From an uncultured Serinicoccus sp. (GTDB lineage Bacteria; Actinomycetota; Actinomycetes; Actinomycetales; Dermatophilaceae): 64,000 bases of DNA. Numbering within the stretch: the first letter of the stretch is position 1; the number at the start of each line of letters is the position of its first letter. Both the position numbers and the translations under genes were made by a program. Below, piece after piece: positions 7,808 through 17,800 of this stretch. The notes beneath the pieces are model-generated. The model had not been told where the DNA came from. It made no database searches and was given only the letters and a program-made list of their open reading frames with translations. Where the stretch lies: assembly GCF_947500995.1 (NCBI RefSeq), contig NZ_CANMUA010000010.1, positions 95,867 through 159,866 of the forward strand, given 5' to 3'.

Positions 7808-10800
7808 GTGAGACCGGAGGAACGCGCCGCCACCCCGTTGCTGGGGCGTCAGCGGGAGCTGTCGGAGCTGGGGACCGCGGTCGGCCTGGGTGAGCGTCCC
7901 AGGCCGGCCGCGGTCGTGCTCGGTGGGGACGCCGGGGTGGGCAAGACCCGACTGCTGGGCGAGGTCGGCAGCCGGGCCTCGGAGCAGGGCTGGCGGGTGC
8001 TGGTCGGACACTGCCTGGACCTCGGCGACAGCGCTCTCCCCCTGCTGCCGTTCACCGAGATCCTCGGGCGGGTGGACGACGAGGCGCGCGAGATCCTCGC
8101 CCCGGTCGTGGCGCACCACCCCGGCCTGGCGCGCCTGCTACCCGCGGTCCGGGCCATGACCGCCCAGCAGCCCGCAGGGCCGACGGACGGGAGGCCGGGT
8201 GCCGCACCCCCGTCGGTGCGGGGTCGTGAGGGCCGCGACGGTCGCGACGAGGGCGCGGCGCGGGCCGAGCTCGTCGAGGCGCTGCACGCCGTGCTCGAGG
8301 TGCTGGGGGCCGACCGGCCGCTGCTGCTCGTCGTGGAGGACGTCCACTGGGCCGACCGCTCGACCCGCGACCTGCTCTCCGTCCTCCTCGCCCGGGGCTT
8401 CACGGCCCCGGTCTCGGTGATCGTCTCCTACCGCGCCGACGACCTGCACCGCCGCCACCCCCTCCGCCGCGCGCTGGCCGAGTGGGGGCGGATGCCGGCC
8501 GTGCACCGGATGCACCTGGGCCCGCTGCGCGACGCCGACGTCCGCGCGCTGGTCCACGCGGTCCGGCCCGGGCTGGCCGACCAGCGGGCGGTGGACGAGA
8601 TCGTGCGACGAGCCGAGGGCAACGCGTTCTTTGCCGAGGAACTGGTCGTGGCCCGCGAGCTCGGTGACGACGCGCTGCCCACGGACCTGGCGGACCTGCT
8701 GCTGGTCCGGCTGGACCGTCTGCCCGACGACACCCGGACCGTGGTGCGGGCGGCGGCCTGCGTCGGCCGCCGGGTCCCGCACGTGCTGCTCGCCGAGGTG
8801 GTCGCACTCCCCGACGACGAGCTCGACGAGGCGCTGCGAGCAGCCGTCGAGGCCAACATCCTGGTCCCGGTGCCCGACGCCGGCTACGTCTTCCGGCACG
8901 CCCTGCTCGGCGAGGCGGTCTACGACGACCTGCTGCCCGGCGAGCGCGCCAGGGTGCACGCCGCCTGCGCCCGCGCCCTCCGCGACGGCCGGGTGCCGGG
9001 CACCGCGGCCGAGCTGGCCCGCCACGCCCGCGCCGGGCAGGACCCGGTCACCGCGGTCCGGGCCTCGGTCCAGGCCGGGCAGGACGCCCTCGGCGTCGGC
9101 GGCCCCGCCGAGGCGGCGGTGCACCTGCTCGGGGCCCTGGAGCTGCTCGAACCTCCCGAGGTCGCCGCCCAGGCCGAGGTCGACCGCACGACGGTCGTGC
9201 TGGAGGCGGTGGAGGCGCTGGTGACCGCGGGCGACGCGCCCAGGGCTGTCGCGCTGCTCCGTCAGGAGGTGGCGGTGGTCGACCCCTCGGCGCTGACGGC
9301 ACGGGCGGACCTCCTCGTCGCCCTGGCCCAGGCGTCGTTGCTCCTCGACGAGCCCGGGGTGAGCGTCCTCGCCGCGACCGAGGAGTCGCTGGACCTGCTG
9401 GGGGAGGAGAGCACCGCCCGTCGGGTGCGGGCCCTCGTCGTGCACGCGCGGGCACTGGCCGACCGGGGGCGGTTCGAGGTGGCGACCCGGGCGGCGACCG
9501 CGGCCCACGACCTCGCCGGTGAGCTGGGCCAGGACCGGCTGCAGACCGAGGCTGCCACCGTCCTCGGACGGCTCACGTCGTTCCTGGGTGAGCCGGAGGC
9601 TGCGGTGGAGGAGATGGCCAGGGTCATCGACCGGTTGCGCCCCAGCGGGTATGCCGCCGGGCTGGTCCGCGCCCTGCACCAGCTGGGCGGCATCCTCCTC
9701 GAGCAGGGCCGCTTCGAGGAGGCCCTCGGCTCCTACCGGGAGGCCGCCGAGCTGACCCGCCAGCACGGTCGGCCCTGGGCGCCGTTCGGCTTCGACGCGC
9801 GCCTGCTCGCCGGCATCGCCGCCTACGTGGTCGGCGACTGGCCGGAGGTGGACCGGCTGGCCGACGTCCGGGACGAGTCGCCGCCCGCCCCCCTGGCCGC
9901 GCTCCTGGGGGCGTTGGCGCTGCACACCCTCGCCGGTCGGGGAGACCCGTCGGCGCCGCGGGCGCTCGAGGCGCTGCCGCTGTCGACGGTGCACGACGGC
10001 TGGGCCGTGGTGCTGGCGACCGGGCCGGCGATCGACATCCTGGGCGACACCGGTGAGGTGTCCCAGGCCGTCACGGCCTACGACCGTGCCGTGGCCACGG
10101 TCACGGAGCTGTGGCACGTGTCGAGCTTTGCGGCGCAGGTCAGGTTCGGGGCCCTGCTGCTGGGGCACCTGGCCGGTCGCGCGGTCGCGGCGGTGGGACA
10201 GGAGCGGGCTGAGCTGGTGGCCGTCGGCGAGCGCCTGCTGGAGGACGAGCGTGCGGTGGCCCGCAGACGTGCGGAACTGGGCCGCGACGACGGCCCCGAG
10301 GGAGCCGCCTGGACCCTGCGCCTGCGGGCCGAGCACCTGCGGCTGCGGTGGCGCGCCGACGCCGCACCTCCCGCCCCCGAGGAGCTGATCGGGGCGTGGG
10401 AGGAGGCCCACGACGCCTTCGACCGGCTGGGGCACCGCTTCGAGCGCGCCCGGTCGGCGACCCGGCTGGCCTCCGTCCTGGCCCACGCAGGGCCGGAGCG
10501 TGCGCCGCGCGCCCGGGAGCTCCTGGCCGAGGCGCGCCGGGAGGCCGAGAGGCTGGGCGCCCTCCCCCTGCTGGCCGAGATCGGCGCGCTCGACGGACGC
10601 ACGGCGCCGCCGCCGCCGACCGGCGGGCAGGGCCCGCGGGGACGGCTCGAGGTCGAGCTCACGCCGCGCGAGCGCGAGGTGCTGGCGCTCGTGGCCGCCG
10701 GGCGCAGCAACGGCGAGATCGGCCGGCAGCTGTTCATCGCGACCAAGACCGTGAGCGTCCACGTGTCCAACATCCTGGCCAAGCTGGGCGTCAGCAGCCG

Positions 10801-10846
10801 GACCGAGGCGGCCGCGGTCGCCCGTGAGCGGGGGTTGCTGGGCTGA
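7808..10846 (+). CDS. LuxR-family ATPase transcriptional regulator (LAL type)
   Basis: A 1012-residue regulator of the large ATP-binding LuxR (MalT-like/LAL) class. An AAA-type ATPase domain begins with [11 protein letters not shown] and Walker [10 protein letters not shown] (about residues 39-47). A Walker B-like [23 protein letters not shown] follows near 175, where VEDVHWAD is a hallmark of the class. The middle is alpha-helical, TPR-like, with repeated Ala/Leu pairs. The C-terminus (about 951-1010) is a GerE/LuxR helix-turn-helix, [25 protein letters not shown] then [17 protein letters not shown]. Residues 118-145 form a charged low-complexity insert ([16 protein letters not shown] region). 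The cognate signal and targets are unknown. It converges with the gene at 10907-13015, leaving a 60-base gap. Confidence 0.9.
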   Translation: MRPEERAATPLLGRQRELSELGTAVGLGERPRPAAVVLGGDAGVGKTRLLGEVGSRASEQGWRVLVGHCLDLGDSALPLLPFTEILGRVDDEAREILAPVVAHHPGLARLLPAVRAMTAQQPAGPTDGRPGAAPPSVRGREGRDGRDEGAARAELVEALHAVLEVLGADRPLLLVVEDVHWADRSTRDLLSVLLARGFTAPVSVIVSYRADDLHRRHPLRRALAEWGRMPAVHRMHLGPLRDADVRALVHAVRPGLADQRAVDEIVRRAEGNAFFAEELVVARELGDDALPTDLADLLLVRLDRLPDDTRTVVRAAACVGRRVPHVLLAEVVALPDDELDEALRAAVEANILVPVPDAGYVFRHALLGEAVYDDLLPGERARVHAACARALRDGRVPGTAAELARHARAGQDPVTAVRASVQAGQDALGVGGPAEAAVHLLGALELLEPPEVAAQAEVDRTTVVLEAVEALVTAGDAPRAVALLRQEVAVVDPSALTARADLLVALAQASLLLDEPGVSVLAATEESLDLLGEESTARRVRALVVHARALADRGRFEVATRAATAAHDLAGELGQDRLQTEAATVLGRLTSFLGEPEAAVEEMARVIDRLRPSGYAAGLVRALHQLGGILLEQGRFEEALGSYREAAELTRQHGRPWAPFGFDARLLAGIAAYVVGDWPEVDRLADVRDESPPAPLAALLGALALHTLAGRGDPSAPRALEALPLSTVHDGWAVVLATGPAIDILGDTGEVSQAVTAYDRAVATVTELWHVSSFAAQVRFGALLLGHLAGRAVAAVGQERAELVAVGERLLEDERAVARRRAELGRDDGPEGAAWTLRLRAEHLRLRWRADAAPPAPEELIGAWEEAHDAFDRLGHRFERARSATRLASVLAHAGPERAPRARELLAEARREAERLGALPLLAEIGALDGRTAPPPPTGGQGPRGRLEVELTPREREVLALVAAGRSNGEIGRQLFIATKTVSVHVSNILAKLGVSSRTEAAAVARERGLLG

Positions 10847-10906
10847 GGACCTGCTCGGCGGGCCCCCGGCGGCGACCCGACCCGGCCGCCACGCCGGGCC
10901 GTCGGC

Positions 10907-13015
10907 TCACTCCCCCAGGATCACGCCGGCCAGCTCCGTCCGGGTCACCCCGGCGGCGAAGCGCTCCTGCACCACCGCGCGGGCCTGCGCCGAGGCGTCC
11001 GACCACGCGGGGTCCTCCGCGAGCGCGACGACCCGGGCCGCCGCCTCCTCGACCGACCCGACCACCCAGTCGTCCGGGAAGAGGCTGCGGGCACCGTCGA
11101 GGGGGGCGAAGATCGGCCAGTCCCGGACCACCGGTACGGCGCCGGACGCCGCTCCCTCGACAAGGGCGAGACCGAAGGACTCCCGGCGGCTGGTCGAGAG
11201 GACGAAACCGGCCGCCTCCAGGTGCGGCGCCAGGTCACGGGTCCAGCCGACGAAGGACACCGCGCCGCGGACGTCGTCGTCGGCCAGCCGTCGGCGGAAG
11301 GCCCGGGCGTAGTCCTGCTGCGAGGCGACCGTGCTCTCCGGGAAGTCGACGCCGACGAGGACCAACCGCCAGCTCGGGTCCTCCCGGCGCAGCAGCGCGA
11401 GGACCTCGAGCGCCCACAGCGGGTCCTTGACCCGCTGGGCCCAGCCGACCATGAGCAGCGTCCTGCGGTGCCCCGGCGCCTTGCCGGTCGGGATGCGGGC
11501 GGGGTCGAGCACGTTGCCCACCACGCGCACCTGCGTGCCGGCCAGCCGGTCGCCCAGGAGCGCCTCGACGACCCTGCGCAGGTGCTCGCTCACCAGGACC
11601 AGCGCGTCCACCCTGGTCCAGTCCAGCAGGTGGATCCACGGGGAGAGCGCGTCCATGCTGTGGATGCGCAGCGTGACCCGCACCCCCGTGGGGGTACTCA
11701 TCACCGCCGCGACCGAACCGCGGTCGGCCCAGTCGACGAAGAGCGCGTCGGCCGCCTCGAGCTCCTCCAGCAGCTCGTAGTCCGGCACCCAGGCCTGCCC
11801 GGCCGCCTGCCGCAGCCGGGCCGCGACGAGCTCCCCGCGGGTGCCGAGCCCGCGCAGCTGCTCCTTCGCCCGCAGGTCCAGGACCCGGACGTCGGCCCGG
11901 CGGGTCAGCTCCTCCACCACCGGCGTCGCGAACTGCGGGTAGGACCCGGGCGCGACGACGACCCGGGGTCCGCGGCTCCCGTCCCCGGAGGGGTGCACGG
12001 CTCCCGTCCGCGGATGGGGTGGCAGCCGCGGCACCGGCGCGGCCAGCAGCTGCCCCACCCGGGAGGCGCGCCAGCCGGCCAGGAAGGTCTCCGGGTCGGT
12101 GACGAGGGGTGAGTCGAGGCCGTCCGCGTGCAGCTCGCGGTGGAAGAGGAGCTGCAGGGCCAGGGTGGTGGCACGGACCACCTCCTCGGAGACGTCGTCG
12201 ACGCCCTCGCCGAGGGCGTCGTCGGCCCGGGCGAGCACCGACCGGACCGTGTCGTCGAGGTCGGCGGGTGCCTCCCCGGTGCGGGACAGCTCCACGAGCG
12301 TGCGCAGGGCGCGGTGCACCGCCGCGTCCGGGCCGTGGGCGGGGTCGTCGTCGAGCCGCTCCGCGAGCCGGGCGGCCAGGGCATACTCCCCGGTGCCGTG
12401 CAGCGCCACGACCAGGGGCACGAGGAGGGCCTGCCGCCGAGGAGGTATGCGGCTCCCGCCGGGTGGGAGCTGCGCGAGCACCTCCCGCGCCAGGTCGGCG
12501 TCGAGACGGGCCCCGCCGGCGCGGGACCGGCGGTGCAGGGTGGTCCACACCGCCGCCTCGCCCGCCCTGTCGTCGAGATCCTCCAGCCGGAGGAGGGGGG
12601 CGGGTGCGGCGCCGGCGCGGTCGAAGAGCCGGTGCGCCTGCGGGCCCACCGGCACCAGCGCGTTCACGCCGCCCAGCGTGCGCCGTGCCCGAGGATCGGC
12701 GCGCAGGGCCCGGGCGAGGGGCCCCCCGTCTCGCCACCACGCGGCCGGGCCGGGCCGGCGCAGACGCCCGGCGAGCTCGCGCGGGGTGCGGGGCGGACGG
12801 GCGCGCACCGGCACCCGCGCGCGGAAGGAGCGCAACCCGGGCCCGGGCTCGCCCCGGCACCACAGCAGGACCACCTGGTGCCCCTGGTCGGTGAGCGTGC
12901 GCAAGCGGTCCGCCGCCGCGTCGAGGTCGCCGGCGTCGAGGGCGACGGCGGCGATCCGCTGCCGGTCGCGCCCGGTGGAGGTCACCCCGGCGGCGTCGTG
13001 AGGGCGGTCGGACAC
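10907..13015 (-). CDS. GT4-type glycosyltransferase with long N-terminal region
   Basis: A 702-residue protein. The C-terminal 330 residues are a GT-B glycosyltransferase: GPRVVVAPGSYPQFATP opens the Rossmann-like part, VDALVLVSEHLRRVVE and VRVVGNVLDPARIPTGK mark the interdomain region, RTLLMVGWAQRVKDPLWALEVLALL starts the donor domain, and STSRRESFGLALVEGAASGAVPVVRDWP is the classic EX7E donor site. The N-terminal 350 residues are Arg/Ala rich and helical with no motif I recognise; the opening QRIAAVALDAGDLDAAADRL could be a second, diverged Rossmann unit. GTG 13015 follows TAGGGT by six bases, so translation is probably leaderless. It acts on an unknown glycan. Confidence 0.82.
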   Translation of the reverse strand: MSDRPHDAAGVTSTGRDRQRIAAVALDAGDLDAAADRLRTLTDQGHQVVLLWCRGEPGPGLRSFRARVPVRARPPRTPRELAGRLRRPGPAAWWRDGGPLARALRADPRARRTLGGVNALVPVGPQAHRLFDRAGAAPAPLLRLEDLDDRAGEAAVWTTLHRRSRAGGARLDADLAREVLAQLPPGGSRIPPRRQALLVPLVVALHGTGEYALAARLAERLDDDPAHGPDAAVHRALRTLVELSRTGEAPADLDDTVRSVLARADDALGEGVDDVSEEVVRATTLALQLLFHRELHADGLDSPLVTDPETFLAGWRASRVGQLLAAPVPRLPPHPRTGAVHPSGDGSRGPRVVVAPGSYPQFATPVVEELTRRADVRVLDLRAKEQLRGLGTRGELVAARLRQAAGQAWVPDYELLEELEAADALFVDWADRGSVAAVMSTPTGVRVTLRIHSMDALSPWIHLLDWTRVDALVLVSEHLRRVVEALLGDRLAGTQVRVVGNVLDPARIPTGKAPGHRRTLLMVGWAQRVKDPLWALEVLALLRREDPSWRLVLVGVDFPESTVASQQDYARAFRRRLADDDVRGAVSFVGWTRDLAPHLEAAGFVLSTSRRESFGLALVEGAASGAVPVVRDWPIFAPLDGARSLFPDDWVVGSVEEAAARVVALAEDPAWSDASAQARAVVQERFAAGVTRTELAGVILGE

Positions 13016-13021
13016 GCCCCG

Positions 13022-13027
13022 ACCCTA
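13022..13027 (-). promoter_or_regulatory. -10-like TAGGGT for a leaderless start at 13015
   Basis: On the complement TAGGGT is followed by CGGGGC and then GTG, giving a six-base gap and no room for an RBS. It lies in the 31-base gap downstream of ino1, so this gene can be transcribed separately from ino1. Confidence 0.5.
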
Positions 13028-13046
13028 CGCGAGCCGTGCCCGGTGG

Positions 13047-14114
13047 TCAGCCGCGGATGAAGGCCTCGACCTCGGCGCGCCCCTGGTCGTCCGGCATCTG
13101 CACGGGCGGGCTCTTCATGAGGTAGGCGCTGGCCCCGACGACCGGACCACCCTGTCCCCGGTCCTTGGCGATCTTGGCCGCCCGGATGGCGTCGATGATG
13201 ATGCCGGCCGAGTTGGGGCTGTCCCACACCTCGAGCTTGTACTCCAGGTTGATCGGCACGTCGCCGAACGCGCGACCCTCGAGGCGGACGTAGGCCCACT
13301 TGCGGTCGTCCAGCCACTGGACGTAGTCCGAGGGCCCGATGTGCACGTCCCGATCGGCCATGGTGCGCGCCATGTTGGACGTGACGGCCTGGGTCTTGGA
13401 GACCTTCTTGCTCTCCAGCCGCTCGCGCTCCAGCATGTTCTTGAAGTCCATGTTGCCGCCGACGTTGAGCTGGTAGGTCCGGTCGAGGGCCACGCCCCGC
13501 TCCTCGAACAGCCGGGCCAGCACGCGGTGGGTGATGGTGGCACCGACCTGGCTCTTGATGTCGTCACCGACGATCGGCACGCCGGCCGCCTCGAACCTGG
13601 CCGCCCACTCGGGGTCGCTCGCGATGAAGACCGGCAGGGCGTTGACGAAGGCCACGCCCGCGTCGAGCGCGCACTGCGCGTAGAACTTGTCGGCCTCCTC
13701 GCTGCCCACCGGCAGGTAGGACACGAGCACGTCGACCTCGGCGTCGCGCAGCACCTGCACGACGTCGACCGGCTCGACCGGCGACTCCTCCACCGTGAGG
13801 GCGTAGTACTTGCCGAGCCCGTCGAGGGTGGGGCCGCGCTGGACGGTCACCCCCGTGTCCGGCACCTGCGCGATGGAGATCGTGTTGTTCTCCCCGGCCT
13901 GGATGGCCTTGGCGAGGTCCTGGCCGACCTTGGCGGAGTCGACGTCGAACGCCGCCACGAACTCCAGGTCGCCCACGTGGTAGTCGCCGAACGACACGTG
14001 CATCAGCCCCGGGACCGACGCCGAGGGATCGGCGTCGCGGTAGTACTCCACACCTTGCACGAGCGAGCTGGCGCAGTTGCCCACGCCGACGATCGCGACC
14101 CTGACCGATGACAT
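13047..14114 (-). CDS. ino1: Inositol-3-phosphate synthase
   Basis: A 355-residue enzyme converting glucose 6-phosphate to 1L-myo-inositol 1-phosphate with NAD+, the first step to phosphatidylinositol, mannosyl-phosphatidylinositols and mycothiol. The N-terminus has [23 protein letters not shown] (dinucleotide-binding fold). Family blocks [56 protein letters not shown] and [17 protein letters not shown] are all present. Start ATG 14114 has AAGGAG upstream; longer in-frame extensions lack support. A perfect 9-bp hairpin lies in the leader at 14139-14159. It is divergent from the penicillin-binding protein, the same pairing as Rv0046c and ponA1 with fewer genes between. Confidence 0.96.
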   Translation of the reverse strand: MSSVRVAIVGVGNCASSLVQGVEYYRDADPSASVPGLMHVSFGDYHVGDLEFVAAFDVDSAKVGQDLAKAIQAGENNTISIAQVPDTGVTVQRGPTLDGLGKYYALTVEESPVEPVDVVQVLRDAEVDVLVSYLPVGSEEADKFYAQCALDAGVAFVNALPVFIASDPEWAARFEAAGVPIVGDDIKSQVGATITHRVLARLFEERGVALDRTYQLNVGGNMDFKNMLERERLESKKVSKTQAVTSNMARTMADRDVHIGPSDYVQWLDDRKWAYVRLEGRAFGDVPINLEYKLEVWDSPNSAGIIIDAIRAAKIAKDRGQGGPVVGASAYLMKSPPVQMPDDQGRAEVEAFIRG

Positions 14115-14138
14115 CCATGCTCCTTGCCGACATACCAC

Positions 14139-14159
14139 GGGCGGCCCAGCGGGCCGCCC
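14139..14159 (-). promoter_or_regulatory. Perfect 9-bp hairpin in the ino1 leader
   Basis: GGGCGGCCC and GGGCCGCCC are exact complements separated by AGC, lying 25 bases upstream of the ino1 start. The hairpin would sit in the 5' leader if transcription starts upstream of it, or act as an operator in the 120-bp divergent region. Confidence 0.5.
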
Positions 14160-14221
14160 CTTCACGTACGGGGAACGCCGCCGAACGCGGACGCATTCCG
14201 GCTGCCCCCCGACGAGATGGG

Positions 14222-14227
14222 CACAAT
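14222..14227 (+). promoter_or_regulatory. -10-like CACAAT for a leaderless start at 14235
   Basis: CACAAT is followed by AGGGAGC and GTG 14235. AGGGAG is too close to the GTG to serve as an RBS, so leaderless initiation is the better reading. Confidence 0.42.
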
Positions 14228-14234
14228 AGGGAGC

Positions 14235-16439
14235 GTGAGCCGATCCAGCACCGCCTCCGCCTCCCGTCCCCCCACCGGCCGCCGGCCCTCCCGTCCGCGC
14301 CGCGGGGGGAGGTTGCGTCGGGTCCTGCTCTGGCTGACGGGACTCGGGCTGCTGGCGATCCTGCTGGCCGTGGGGGTCTTCGCCTGGGCCTACAACCGGA
14401 CCGACGTCCCCGAACCCAACGACTTCGCCGAGGCGCAGAGCTCGATCCTCTACTACGCCGACGGCGAGACCGAGCTGGCCCGCTTCACCGGTGGCTACGA
14501 CCGCGAGGCGGTGCCGCTGTCGGAGGTGCCCGAGCACGTCCGCTACGCGATGCTCGCGGCCGAGGACCGCTCGTTCTACGAAAACGAGGGCGTGTCCATC
14601 ACCGGCACGGCGCGCGGCGCCTGGCGCACGCTGACCGGTGACGGGCTCCAGGGCGGGTCCACCATCACCCAGCAGTACGTCAAGAACTACTACCTCACGG
14701 CCGACCAGACGCTGCAGCGCAAGTTCACCGAGGTCATCATCGCGGTCAAGATCGACAACGAGCTCTCCAAGGACCAGATCCTGGAGAACTACCTCAACAC
14801 CATCTACTTCGGGCGGGGCGCCTACGGCATCCAGACCGCGAGCCAGGCCTACTTCGGCAAGGACGTCTCCGAGCTGTCCGTCGAGGAGGGCGCCTTCCTC
14901 GCCGGCGTCACCAACGCCCCCTCGCTGTTCGACCCCGACTACGCCGAGGGCAACGAGCAGCGGGCCGAGGACCGGGTCGCCTACGTCCTGGACGGCATGG
15001 TCGAGGAGGGCTGGCTGGAGCCCGCGGAACGGGAGGGCCTGGGCCTGCCCGAGATCCAGGAGCCGAGCCCCTCGACGGCGGCGCAGGGGGTCGAGGGCTA
15101 CATCGCCGAGCAGGCGCGCAGCGAGCTCAGGGAGCTCCTGGGGGTGGACGACGCGGAGATCGACGGCGGCGGGCTGCGGGTCACCACCACGATCGTCGAA
15201 CGGCACCAGCAGGCGGCGGAGGAGGCGGTCGACCTCTACCGTCCCACCGGGACGGGCACGGACGACATCACCGTCGCCCTCACCGCCGTCCGACCCGGCG
15301 ACGGGGCCATCACCGCGATGTACGGCGGCGACGACTACCAGGAGACGCAGCTCAACGCGGCCACCGACGCCCGGGTCCAGGCCGGCTCCCTCTTCAAGCC
15401 GGTGACCCTGGTCGCCGCCGTGGAGGACGGCGTCGACACCCTCCAGACCTTCGAGGGCCCCACCCCGATGACCTTCGGCGAGGACGGGACGGAGGTCAAC
15501 AACTTCCAGGACCTCTCCTTCGGCCTCATCGACCTGCGGGTCGCGCTCGCCGAGTCCGTCAACACCATCTACGTGCAGCTCAACGAGCAGATCGGCCCGG
15601 ACCGCACCCGGGAGGCGGCCGTCGACCTCGGCCTGCCGGAGGACACCCCGGGCCTGGACACCGACCTGACCAACGTCCTGGGGACCGCCTCGCCGACCCT
15701 GCTGGAGATGACGAACGCGTATGCCACGCTCGCCGCCGAGGGCGAGCGCGCCACCCCCTACCTCATCGACCGGGTCGAGACGGTGGCCGGCGAGGTCACC
15801 TACGAGGCCGAGCCCGAGACCGAGGCCGGCGTCGAGCGCGACGCGGCGGTCGACACGACCGACGCGATGACCTACGTCATCGACCAGGGGTCGGGAATGG
15901 CGGCCGGGGACCTCGGCCGTCCGACCGCCGGCAAGTCCGGCACCAGCGAGAACAACGTGTCGGCCTGGTTCGACGGGTTCGCCCCCCAGCTCGCGGCGGG
16001 TGTGGTGATGTACAAGGGGGACGGCACGGTGCCGATGCAGGACGTCGCCGGGCTGGAGCAGATCACCGGTGGGACCTTCCCGGCGCAGGTGTGGGGGGGG
16101 TTCATGCGGCTCGCCCTCGACGGCGAGGAGGTGCTCGAGTTCGCGCCACGGGTCGGGACCGGGGGTCCGACCGACGACACCCCCACCACGCAGGAGCCCG
16201 CCACCGAGCCCGCCCCGACGAGCGAGGAGCCGACGCAGACCTCGGAGGAGCCCACCACCGAGGAGCCCACCACGACCGAGCCCACGGAGGAGCCGACCGA
16301 CACGGAGCCGGATCCGACCAGCCCGGCGCCGGAGCCGACCAGCCCCGCGCCGACCGTCCCGGACCCGACGACGCCGGCCCCCACGCCGACGCAGCCCGCG
16401 CCTCCCGGTGACGGCACGGAGCCCGAGCCGACGGGGTGA
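14235..16439 (+). CDS. ponA: Class A penicillin-binding protein (glycosyltransferase/transpeptidase)
   Basis: A 734-residue bifunctional peptidoglycan synthase anchored in the membrane. After a basic cytoplasmic tail, one membrane helix spans about residues 30-53. The GT51 domain follows with EDRSFYE (catalytic Glu near 109), [15 protein letters not shown] and [15 protein letters not shown]. The transpeptidase has SLFK (Ser 385, Lys 388), SVN (441-443) and KSGTS (567-571), so all three active-site motifs are intact. The last 90 residues are a Thr/Pro/Glu-rich tail ([23 protein letters not shown]), common on actinobacterial PBPs and exposed outside the cell. GTG 14235 is chosen over ATG 14217 on promoter spacing. 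It overlaps the next gene by GTGA. Confidence 0.94.
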   Translation: MSRSSTASASRPPTGRRPSRPRRGGRLRRVLLWLTGLGLLAILLAVGVFAWAYNRTDVPEPNDFAEAQSSILYYADGETELARFTGGYDREAVPLSEVPEHVRYAMLAAEDRSFYENEGVSITGTARGAWRTLTGDGLQGGSTITQQYVKNYYLTADQTLQRKFTEVIIAVKIDNELSKDQILENYLNTIYFGRGAYGIQTASQAYFGKDVSELSVEEGAFLAGVTNAPSLFDPDYAEGNEQRAEDRVAYVLDGMVEEGWLEPAEREGLGLPEIQEPSPSTAAQGVEGYIAEQARSELRELLGVDDAEIDGGGLRVTTTIVERHQQAAEEAVDLYRPTGTGTDDITVALTAVRPGDGAITAMYGGDDYQETQLNAATDARVQAGSLFKPVTLVAAVEDGVDTLQTFEGPTPMTFGEDGTEVNNFQDLSFGLIDLRVALAESVNTIYVQLNEQIGPDRTREAAVDLGLPEDTPGLDTDLTNVLGTASPTLLEMTNAYATLAAEGERATPYLIDRVETVAGEVTYEAEPETEAGVERDAAVDTTDAMTYVIDQGSGMAAGDLGRPTAGKSGTSENNVSAWFDGFAPQLAAGVVMYKGDGTVPMQDVAGLEQITGGTFPAQVWGGFMRLALDGEEVLEFAPRVGTGGPTDDTPTTQEPATEPAPTSEEPTQTSEEPTTEEPTTTEPTEEPTDTEPDPTSPAPEPTSPAPTVPDPTTPAPTPTQPAPPGDGTEPEPTG

Positions 16440-17800
16440 GCCTTCCGGCGGACCCGCGCACGGCGGGAGGGGGTGATGACCGCCCCTGGCAGGTGCCGTC
16501 CTGGGTGGACCCGGTCGTCGCCCGGGCCACGGGGGTCGTCGGCGGGCCGTTGGGCCGGTATGCCGTGGTCGGCGGCCGTGGGCTGGCCGGCGTCGCCGCC
16601 GCGCTGACGCTCCTCGGCTCGCTGGTCCTCGGGCTCGGGGTCTGGCAGAAGGGCCACTGCCTCATGAAGGGCTGGAGCACGCCGGACCAGTTCTGGCGGG
16701 CGTGCTACTCCGACCTCCCCGTGGTGCACGTCAGCTCCCCGCTGGCGCGGGGCTCGCTGCCCTGGGCCGGTGAGGGTGCCGCCACGGGGACCGCCCCGCT
16801 GCCCGGCGCGGTGATGTGGCTCCTGGCCCAGGTCTCGCCCCGCTCCGGCGGCGGTCTGGCGGCCCAGCAGTGGATCTTCTCCCTCTGGGCACTGCTGTCC
16901 GTGGTGCTGGTGGGCCTGGCCGTGCTGGCGCTGGTGAGCCTCGCACCCGGGAGGCCGTGGCAGGCGGCTCACCTGGCCGTGAGCCCGGTGCTGGCCCTGC
17001 TCGCCCTCGTCTCCACCGACCTGCTCGGGGTGAGCCTCCTGCTGCTCGGCCTGTGGGCGTGGCGCCGCGAGCGCAGCTGGACGGCGGGCGTCCTCCTAGG
17101 ACTCTCCTGCCTCGTCCGCCCGTTCCCGCTGCTCGTGCTGGCCGCGGTCGTCATCGTCGCGTGGCGGCGCGGCCGGCTGCTGCCCGCCCTGCAGACGGTG
17201 GTGGGCGCGGTCCTCGGTGCTCTGGCCGTGATCCTGCCCCTCGTCGCCGTCCAGCCCGAGGCGCTCTCCGCGGCGCAGCAGTGGTGGGGTCAGCCCGCGG
17301 GCTACGGCGCGCTCCAGATGGTGCCCCGGCTCGTGGGGCTCACCGTGCCGACGGCCCTCACGACGGCCGTGGCCGTGGGGGGCTGGCTGCTGGCCCTGGG
17401 CCTGGGGGTGCGTCTGTCGGCACCGGGACGGGCGGGGGGAGGGCGCGGGGTGGTCCAGCTGTCCGCCCTCATGCTGCTCGTCGTCGCGCTGACCGCGTCG
17501 TCCCTGTCGGTGCAGTCCGGCCTGTGGGTCCTCCCCTTCCTGGCCCTGTCCGCCGTGCGGTGGCCGAGGCACCTGCTGTGGGCGCTGGCCGAGTCGCTGG
17601 TCTTCCTCACGACGTGGCTGCACATCGCCTTCGCCAGCGACCCCGGTCGCGGTCTGCCCGGGGACGCGTACGCCCTCGCCGTGGTCCTCCGGGCCGTGGC
17701 CTGGTCCTGGGTCCTGTGGGAGGTCTCACGGGTGGACCCGTCGGCCGCTCAGCGACCGGTGCCGACCCCCACCCCGGACCGCACGGCCTCCCCCAGCTGA
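16436..17800 (+). CDS. Polytopic membrane protein, probable GT87-like mannosyltransferase
   Basis: A 454-residue membrane protein with roughly ten hydrophobic helices (first at about 48-70, then regular spans to residue 430). The early loop after the first helix contains [18 protein letters not shown], with an acidic residue facing outside, as in polyprenyl-phosphate-dependent GT-C mannosyltransferases (GT87/DUF2029). The position directly after ponA, coupled by a GTGA overlap, matches Rv0051 after ponA1 in mycobacteria; the family is conserved but its reaction is not proven. An envelope glycosylation role is inference. Its last 52 bases overlap the convergent acyltransferase gene. Confidence 0.75.
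   Translation: MSLPADPRTAGGGDDRPWQVPSWVDPVVARATGVVGGPLGRYAVVGGRGLAGVAAALTLLGSLVLGLGVWQKGHCLMKGWSTPDQFWRACYSDLPVVHVSSPLARGSLPWAGEGAATGTAPLPGAVMWLLAQVSPRSGGGLAAQQWIFSLWALLSVVLVGLAVLALVSLAPGRPWQAAHLAVSPVLALLALVSTDLLGVSLLLLGLWAWRRERSWTAGVLLGLSCLVRPFPLLVLAAVVIVAWRRGRLLPALQTVVGAVLGALAVILPLVAVQPEALSAAQQWWGQPAGYGALQMVPRLVGLTVPTALTTAVAVGGWLLALGLGVRLSAPGRAGGGRGVVQLSALMLLVVALTASSLSVQSGLWVLPFLALSAVRWPRHLLWALAESLVFLTTWLHIAFASDPGRGLPGDAYALAVVLRAVAWSWVLWEVSRVDPSAAQRPVPTPTPDRTASPS

Noticed and set aside
8138..10762. 874-codon reverse-strand ORF under the LuxR gene
   Set aside because: Antisense shadow of a gene with clear ATPase and HTH motifs.
16190..16436. Repeat-rich GAGCC(C/G)AC tract as a possible tandem repeat or CRISPR
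   Set aside because: It encodes the Thr/Pro/Glu tail of the PBP in frame; irregular units without spacers. No CRISPR array was seen anywhere in the window.
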